Shown here one piece after another: positions 15,234-18,843 of a stretch of 18,843 nt of DNA. The stretch is taken from contig JAXDJR010000177.1 of assembly GCA_034667545.1 (NCBI GenBank), forward strand, positions 1 through 18,843, read 5' to 3'. Made by a program: the position numbers and the translations under genes. Each line of letters begins with the position of its first letter. The stretch's first letter is position 1. Source of the stretch: DATAPE01 sp034667545. Its GTDB lineage: Bacteria; Actinomycetota; CADDZG01; WHSQ01. Below the pieces are notes generated by a model. The model ran no database searches and was not told where the DNA came from. It was given only the letters and a program-made list of their open reading frames with translations.

Positions 15234-17300
15234 GTGAAGAGCTACCCCACCGAGAACCTACGGAACATCGTCCTGGTCGGCCACGGTGGCTCGGGAAAGA
15301 CGTCGTTGGCCGAGGCGCTCCTCTTTTGCTCCGGGGCGACCACGCGGCTGGGGAAGATCGGCGAAGGCAACACAGTGTGCGACTTCGACGAGGAGGAGAT
15401 CCGCAAGGGCATCACGATATCGACGGCTCTGGCCCCCGTCGAGTGGGACGGGCACAAGATCAACATCCTCGATGCACCTGGCTACGCGGACTTCGTTGGC
15501 GAGATGCGGGCCGCCATGCGCGTCGCCGATCTTGCTGTGTTCGTCATCTCCGCTGTCGAAGGCGTCGAGGTGCAGACCCAGGTCGCGTGGCGGTATGCGG
15601 AAGAGCTGGACCTTCCGCGCATCATCTTCGTGAACAAGCTGGACAGGGAGAACGCTTCTTTCCGGCGCACCCTCGATCAACTCCGGGACATGTTCGGCAT
15701 GGGCGTCGCTCCTCTGTCACTCCCATTGGGCCGGGAGCACGACTTCAAGGGCCTCATCTCAGTGATCGACGTTGGCGCGGTGTCTTACGACGCGGCAGGA
15801 AAGACGAACGAAGAGCCGATCCCGGCCGACCGCCAGGCTCGCGTGGACGAGGTTCGCACCTCGCTCCTCGACTCCGTTGCGGAGACGAACGACGAGCTGC
15901 TCGAGCGCTACCTGGAATCAGGCGAGATCGAGCGCACCGAGGTCATCCACGCCCTGCACGACGGACTGGCGCAAGCAAGGGTCTTCCCGGTTCTGGTAGG
16001 AGCAGCCACCAAGCTGATCGGCGTAGATCGCCTGGCCGACGCCATAGTTGCCGCAGGGCCCTCGCCGCTAGACCGGCCGCCGGTTGAGAGCGCTGAAGGC
16101 GAGGCTCGGGAGTCCAAGCCGGACGTACCGATGTCCGCGCTCATCTTCAAGACCATGACCGATCCCTATGTGGGACGCGTGAGCTTCTTTCGCGTTTACT
16201 CGGGCATCCTCAAAGGCGAAACCTCGCTGCACAATGCCAGCAAGAATGTCGACGAGCGCGTGGGCCACGTTTTCACCATGCGTGGCAAGACTCAAGAGCC
16301 GTTGAGCGAGATCGTCGCCGGGGACATCGGAGCCGTCGCCAAGCTGAACCACTCCGTCACTGGTGACACCCTCGCCGACAAGTCCACACCGATCGTGCTC
16401 GCCGGGATCGAGCCGCCGGAGCCTCTCCTTCCGAAGGCCATCGAACCGAAGACCAAGGGCGATGAGGACAAGCTCATGATCGGATTGCAAAAGATCATCG
16501 AGGAAGATCCGTCGCTTCGGCTTGCACGCAGCGACGAGACGCATCAGACGATCCTGTGGGGTATGGGGGACGCGCACTTGGACGCGGCCCTCGAACGCCT
16601 CAAGCGCAAGTCCGGGGTCGAGGTAACGGAGGTTCCGTTCAAGGTCCCCTACCGATCAACCTTCCGCGGCAAGGCGGAGGCCTTGGGTCGTCACGTGAAG
16701 CAATCGGGTGGTCACGGCCAATATGGCGTCTGCAGCGTGCGCGTCGAGCCGCTGCCCCGCGGAGAAGGCTTCGTCTTCGACAACAAGATCTTCGGCGGAG
16801 CGATCCCCAGCCAGTTCGTCGGCTCGGTCGAAAAGGGTGTCCACGCGGCGATGGAGAGTGGAGCCGGCACTGGTTTCCCGATGATCGACGTGAAGGTCGA
16901 GCTCTACGACGGCAAGTACCACACCGTTGACTCGTCCGACATGGCGTTCCAGCTGGCGGGGGCCGGGGCGATGAAGGACGCGATCGACAAGGCGGGGATC
17001 ACGCTGCTCGAGCCCGTGTGGACACTCGAGGTGATGGTCCCCGAAGAGTTCACCGGAGACATCATGGGCGACCTGCAGAAGCGGCGGGGCATCCCCGAAG
17101 GCATCGAGACTTTGGGAGGGGGCCGTCAGATCGTGAAAGCAAAGGTGCCCTTCGCTGAAGTTACGCACTACGCCACCGACCTCAGATCGGTGACCGGCGG
17201 CAAAGGCACTTTTTCGTGGGAGTTCTCCCACTACCAAGAGGTGCCGCACGATGTCGCTCAGAAGGTGCTCGATGCAGCCAAGACCCCGGTGCACGCCTAG
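15234..17300 (+). CDS. fusA2: elongation factor G-like translation GTPase (EF-G2 type)
   Basis: 688 aa with the five-domain EF-G layout. P-loop G-H-G-G-S-G-K-T is at 16-23, the switch I G-I-T is at 59-61, G3 is D80-A-P-G-Y84 and G4 N-K-L-D is at 134-137. The insert and C-terminal domains are those of EF-G. Canonical EF-G has D-T-P-G-H in G3, where the His activates water; the Tyr here, together with G-H-G-G-S-G-K-T, marks the EF-G2 subgroup. In mycobacteria this paralogue is dispensable and was reported to lack ribosome-stimulated GTPase activity, so its job is unclear. The GTG at 15234 has AAGGAG 7 nt upstream, and a possible -10 box TACGAT lies at 15190-15195. Divergent from pgsA and convergent with the GNAT gene, with only 3 nt between stops. 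Confidence 0.92.
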   Translation: MKSYPTENLRNIVLVGHGGSGKTSLAEALLFCSGATTRLGKIGEGNTVCDFDEEEIRKGITISTALAPVEWDGHKINILDAPGYADFVGEMRAAMRVADLAVFVISAVEGVEVQTQVAWRYAEELDLPRIIFVNKLDRENASFRRTLDQLRDMFGMGVAPLSLPLGREHDFKGLISVIDVGAVSYDAAGKTNEEPIPADRQARVDEVRTSLLDSVAETNDELLERYLESGEIERTEVIHALHDGLAQARVFPVLVGAATKLIGVDRLADAIVAAGPSPLDRPPVESAEGEARESKPDVPMSALIFKTMTDPYVGRVSFFRVYSGILKGETSLHNASKNVDERVGHVFTMRGKTQEPLSEIVAGDIGAVAKLNHSVTGDTLADKSTPIVLAGIEPPEPLLPKAIEPKTKGDEDKLMIGLQKIIEEDPSLRLARSDETHQTILWGMGDAHLDAALERLKRKSGVEVTEVPFKVPYRSTFRGKAEALGRHVKQSGGHGQYGVCSVRVEPLPRGEGFVFDNKIFGGAIPSQFVGSVEKGVHAAMESGAGTGFPMIDVKVELYDGKYHTVDSSDMAFQLAGAGAMKDAIDKAGITLLEPVWTLEVMVPEEFTGDIMGDLQKRRGIPEGIETLGGGRQIVKAKVPFAEVTHYATDLRSVTGGKGTFSWEFSHYQEVPHDVAQKVLDAAKTPVHA

Positions 17301-17303
17301 CGT

Positions 17304-17816
17304 CTAGCCGGCAACCTCCGTCGAACGAGCGCCGCCACCTCCCTCGATCGGCTTGCCGTAACGAAGCGCCAGGGCGTCGTACCCGAGGCGCTCGTAGAAG
17401 GCGCGGCCCCCTTCGTTCTCGACCACCACCTCCACCCGCATCCCGCCGGCCCCTCGGCGTGCTGCTCTTCTTTCACCGGCCGTCACGAGGCCAGCGCCCA
17501 CGCCCCGGCCGCGCCCGCCAGCCGTCACGACGAGAGTTTCGATCTGGCAAGCCAGTCCCCACGGCTTGCCTTCGTAGCGAAGTACCGCACAGCCCACGAC
17601 GCCGTGTTCGTCCTCTGCGATCAAGACTTCCCCGTCCGAATTCCGAAGGGCGTCGCGAGCTACCTCGAGCCACCGCTCCGCCGGCACCTGATACCTAGGA
17701 TTACGAGGTTGCAGACGGAAGTGGTGCTCTTGCAACTCGAGGAGCAAAGCCCCCACCGCATCGGCATCAGAGGTGGTTCCCGCACGGACCACGAGCGACG
17801 CGTCACGGTCAGGCAT
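17304..17816 (-). CDS. GNAT-family N-acetyltransferase
   Basis: Probable acetyl-CoA-dependent acetyltransferase of 170 aa; substrate unknown. The acetyl-CoA pyrophosphate loop G-R-G-R-G-V-G-A-G-L is at 101-110 after the β4 strand IETLVV. The C-terminal half carries V-E-N-E-G-G-R-A-F-Y-E-R-L-G-Y at 132-146, the common GNAT motif B. The ATG at 17816 was chosen over the ATG at 17822 because AGGAGG is 8 nt from the former and only 2 nt from the latter. It converges with the EF-G2 gene. The 204-nt divergent gap upstream, shared with the cupredoxin gene, holds a small inverted repeat (AGGGCG 17871-17876 / CGCCCT 17887-17892) and an imperfect 15-16-nt direct repeat (17923-17938, 17966-17980). Confidence 0.87.
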   Translation of the reverse strand: MPDRDASLVVRAGTTSDADAVGALLLELQEHHFRLQPRNPRYQVPAERWLEVARDALRNSDGEVLIAEDEHGVVGCAVLRYEGKPWGLACQIETLVVTAGGRGRGVGAGLVTAGERRAARRGAGGMRVEVVVENEGGRAFYERLGYDALALRYGKPIEGGGGARSTEVAG

Positions 17817-18020
17817 CTGCATCTCCTCCTGTCGTCGAATCGGCGCCCCCCGGCATGATCCGAGCAGAGGAGGGCGTCAGCGCAAGCGCCCTTTCCCTGG
17901 GTGGATTGGGGCTGGGAACTGGGGCGGAGTCTCGCATCCGGTGCCGCCAGGGCCAGGGAAACGGAGGCGGAGTCCGCATCGCGGGTCAAGGAGGGCCCCC
18001 CAGCGACCGATGTGAAACCT

Positions 18021-18476
18021 ATGGGTGTCAAGAGAAGGGGCGCGGCCGTGCCGGCGTTCCGGACGTCAGTTCTTGTGTTGCTTGCTGTGGCCGCGGCGGG
18101 CCTGTCGGTGGCATGCACGCCCAGCCAGGCTCGGGTGCCGGCCGCGGGCGAAAAAGTCCAGGTGACCGAACGAGATTTCCAGATCACTGCGCCGAAGTCC
18201 GTCTCCTCCGGGGATCTTGTACTGCACGTCAAGAATGAAGGGCCAGAGTGGCACGAGCTCATCGTCGTGCACAGAGGCAAGCGGCTGCCACTCAGGACCG
18301 ACGGCATGACAGTGAACGAAGAAGCGTTGGCGGGCGCTATCGCCGGGATCCTCGAGCCCGCTGCAGCCGGCGTACGCGATCTCCGTCTCCACCTTGCCCC
18401 CGGCCACTACCAGTTCTTCTGCAACATGGCCGGACACTTCATGGCGGGTATGTCCGGCGACATCGTGGTGCGATAA
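18021..18476 (+). CDS. type I copper (cupredoxin) lipoprotein
   Basis: Probable blue-copper electron carrier or copper-binding protein on the outer membrane face. From the ATG at 18021 it is 151 aa. A lipoprotein signal ends in L-S-V-A-C with the lipidated Cys32. The copper ligands are the four expected of the family: His78 in E-W-H-E-L, then Cys134, His139 and Met144 in C-N-M-A-G-H-F-M-A-G-M. The strong AAGGAGG is about 28 nt before this ATG and about 19 nt before an in-frame GTG at 18012, so the start is unsettled; the long frame extension further upstream does not look like protein. Only 2 nt separate its stop from the sensor gene that follows, so the two are cotranscribed. Confidence 0.88.
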   Translation: MGVKRRGAAVPAFRTSVLVLLAVAAAGLSVACTPSQARVPAAGEKVQVTERDFQITAPKSVSSGDLVLHVKNEGPEWHELIVVHRGKRLPLRTDGMTVNEEALAGAIAGILEPAAAGVRDLRLHLAPGHYQFFCNMAGHFMAGMSGDIVVR

Positions 18477-18478
18477 CT

Positions 18479-18843
18479 ATGCACAAGGGCCCTGTCTTCA
18501 GCCCCCTGGAAGACCAGGGACGATGGATGATCGCAGCGATCTTCATCACCATCGCGTTGTTCTCGGCATTGAGCCTCGCGATCTCGATCGGCGTCACCGG
18601 CAGGTCGAGGAACCAAGCATCCGTCCTTGAGGTCTCGGCTCGGCAAAGGACGCTTGCTGAACGCTACGTGAAGGAAGTTTTGCTGGTTCGAACGGGCGAT
18701 CCGGCGAGCCCCGGGCAAACCGGGATCGTTATGGCACACAGCGCGCATGCTCTGCTCTACGGAGGGACCGCACCCGCGATGTGGGGCGACGACGACACTA
18801 CTGCGCTAAGCCCAGCTACGGGCACAGTGCTCCGTGCTCAATT
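18479..18843 (+). CDS. N-terminus of a membrane sensor with a PilJ-type input domain (cut by the right edge)
   Basis: The first 121 codons are present with no stop before the edge. After a short cytoplasmic tail, a membrane helix at about residues 17-40 leads into an external domain beginning with V-S-A-R-Q-R-T-L-A-E-R-Y-V-K-E at 52-66. This matches the start of the PilJ/NarX-like four-helix sensor domain, where A-x-R-Q-R-M-L-S is the hallmark. Such domains sit in front of histidine kinases, chemoreceptors or diguanylate cyclases; the output domain lies outside the window, so the class cannot be told. The ATG starts 2 nt after the cupredoxin stop, which points to translational coupling and a shared function. 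Confidence 0.75.
   Translation, partial: MHKGPVFSPLEDQGRWMIAAIFITIALFSALSLAISIGVTGRSRNQASVLEVSARQRTLAERYVKEVLLVRTGDPASPGQTGIVMAHSAHALLYGGTAPAMWGDDDTTALSPATGTVLRAQ

Noticed and set aside
15471..15485. DAPGY instead of DTPGH in the GTPase as a novel active-site loss
   Set aside because: A Tyr at this position is a known feature of the EF-G2 subgroup, so it is an identifying trait and not a novelty.
14795..16087. A 430-codon open frame on the plus strand across pgsA and the start of the EF-G2 gene
   Set aside because: It runs antisense to pgsA and out of frame with EF-G2, is rich in Arg/Gly/Pro as expected of a GC-rich shadow frame, and has no family features.
17923..17980. Imperfect direct repeat (17923-17938 and 17966-17980) before the cupredoxin gene
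   Set aside because: Fifteen to sixteen bases with a one-base indel in a G-rich stretch; too weak to call an operator without comparison to relatives.

Overview
The window looks like a chromosomal segment of a moderately GC-rich member of the Actinomycetota, probably from an uncultured or poorly studied lineage. The evidence is a phosphatidylinositol-mannoside (PIM) set (pgsA, a PatA-like acyltransferase, pimA), an actinobacterial-type SOS box, an EF-G2-type GTPase, frequent GTG/TTG starts, and start codons with a TANNNT hexamer 6-7 nt upstream. The gene order on the minus strand (pgsA - acyltransferase - pimA ... pdxS - pdxT - yebC ... ruvC - ruvA - ruvB) matches the conserved block known from Mycobacterium and relatives, but it is interrupted twice by lineage-specific genes.

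Layout from left to right. 1-1523 (minus): the start of a lipoprotein gene that runs off the left edge, and a membrane-anchored type I sulfatase. 1561-3652 (minus): ruvCAB, the Holliday-junction resolvasome, with 4-nt overlaps and a perfect LexA box just upstream of ruvC. 3769-5811 (plus): a large polytopic membrane protein, probably GT-C-like, inserted between ruvC and yebC. 5848-8088 (minus): yebC, pdxT and pdxS, the latter two forming PLP synthase. 8171-10250 (minus): a tandem pair of DUF3048 envelope proteins, one a lipoprotein and one with an N-terminal membrane anchor. 10389-11093 (minus): an M48-like membrane protein whose zinc-protease motif is destroyed. 11142-12471 (plus): a decayed NodU-type carbamoyltransferase pseudogene with two frameshifts, one nonsense codon and an internal deletion. 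12521-15145 (minus): pgsA, acyltransferase and pimA, a tightly overlapping early PIM operon. 15234-17300 (plus): an EF-G2-like translation GTPase divergent from pgsA. 17304-17816 (minus): a GNAT acetyltransferase. 18021-18843 (plus): a type I copper (cupredoxin) lipoprotein followed after 2 nt by the start of a PilJ/NIT-type membrane sensor that is cut by the right edge.

Most of the window is housekeeping: recombination, vitamin B6 synthesis, envelope lipid synthesis and translation-related functions. The less ordinary parts are the accessory segment 8171-12471 (paired DUF3048 proteins, a pseudoprotease, a dead carbamoyltransferase), the membrane protein at 3769-5811, and the cupredoxin-sensor pair at the right edge. 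I see no tRNA, rRNA, CRISPR array, insertion sequence or prophage genes. No gap between genes exceeds about 210 bp.
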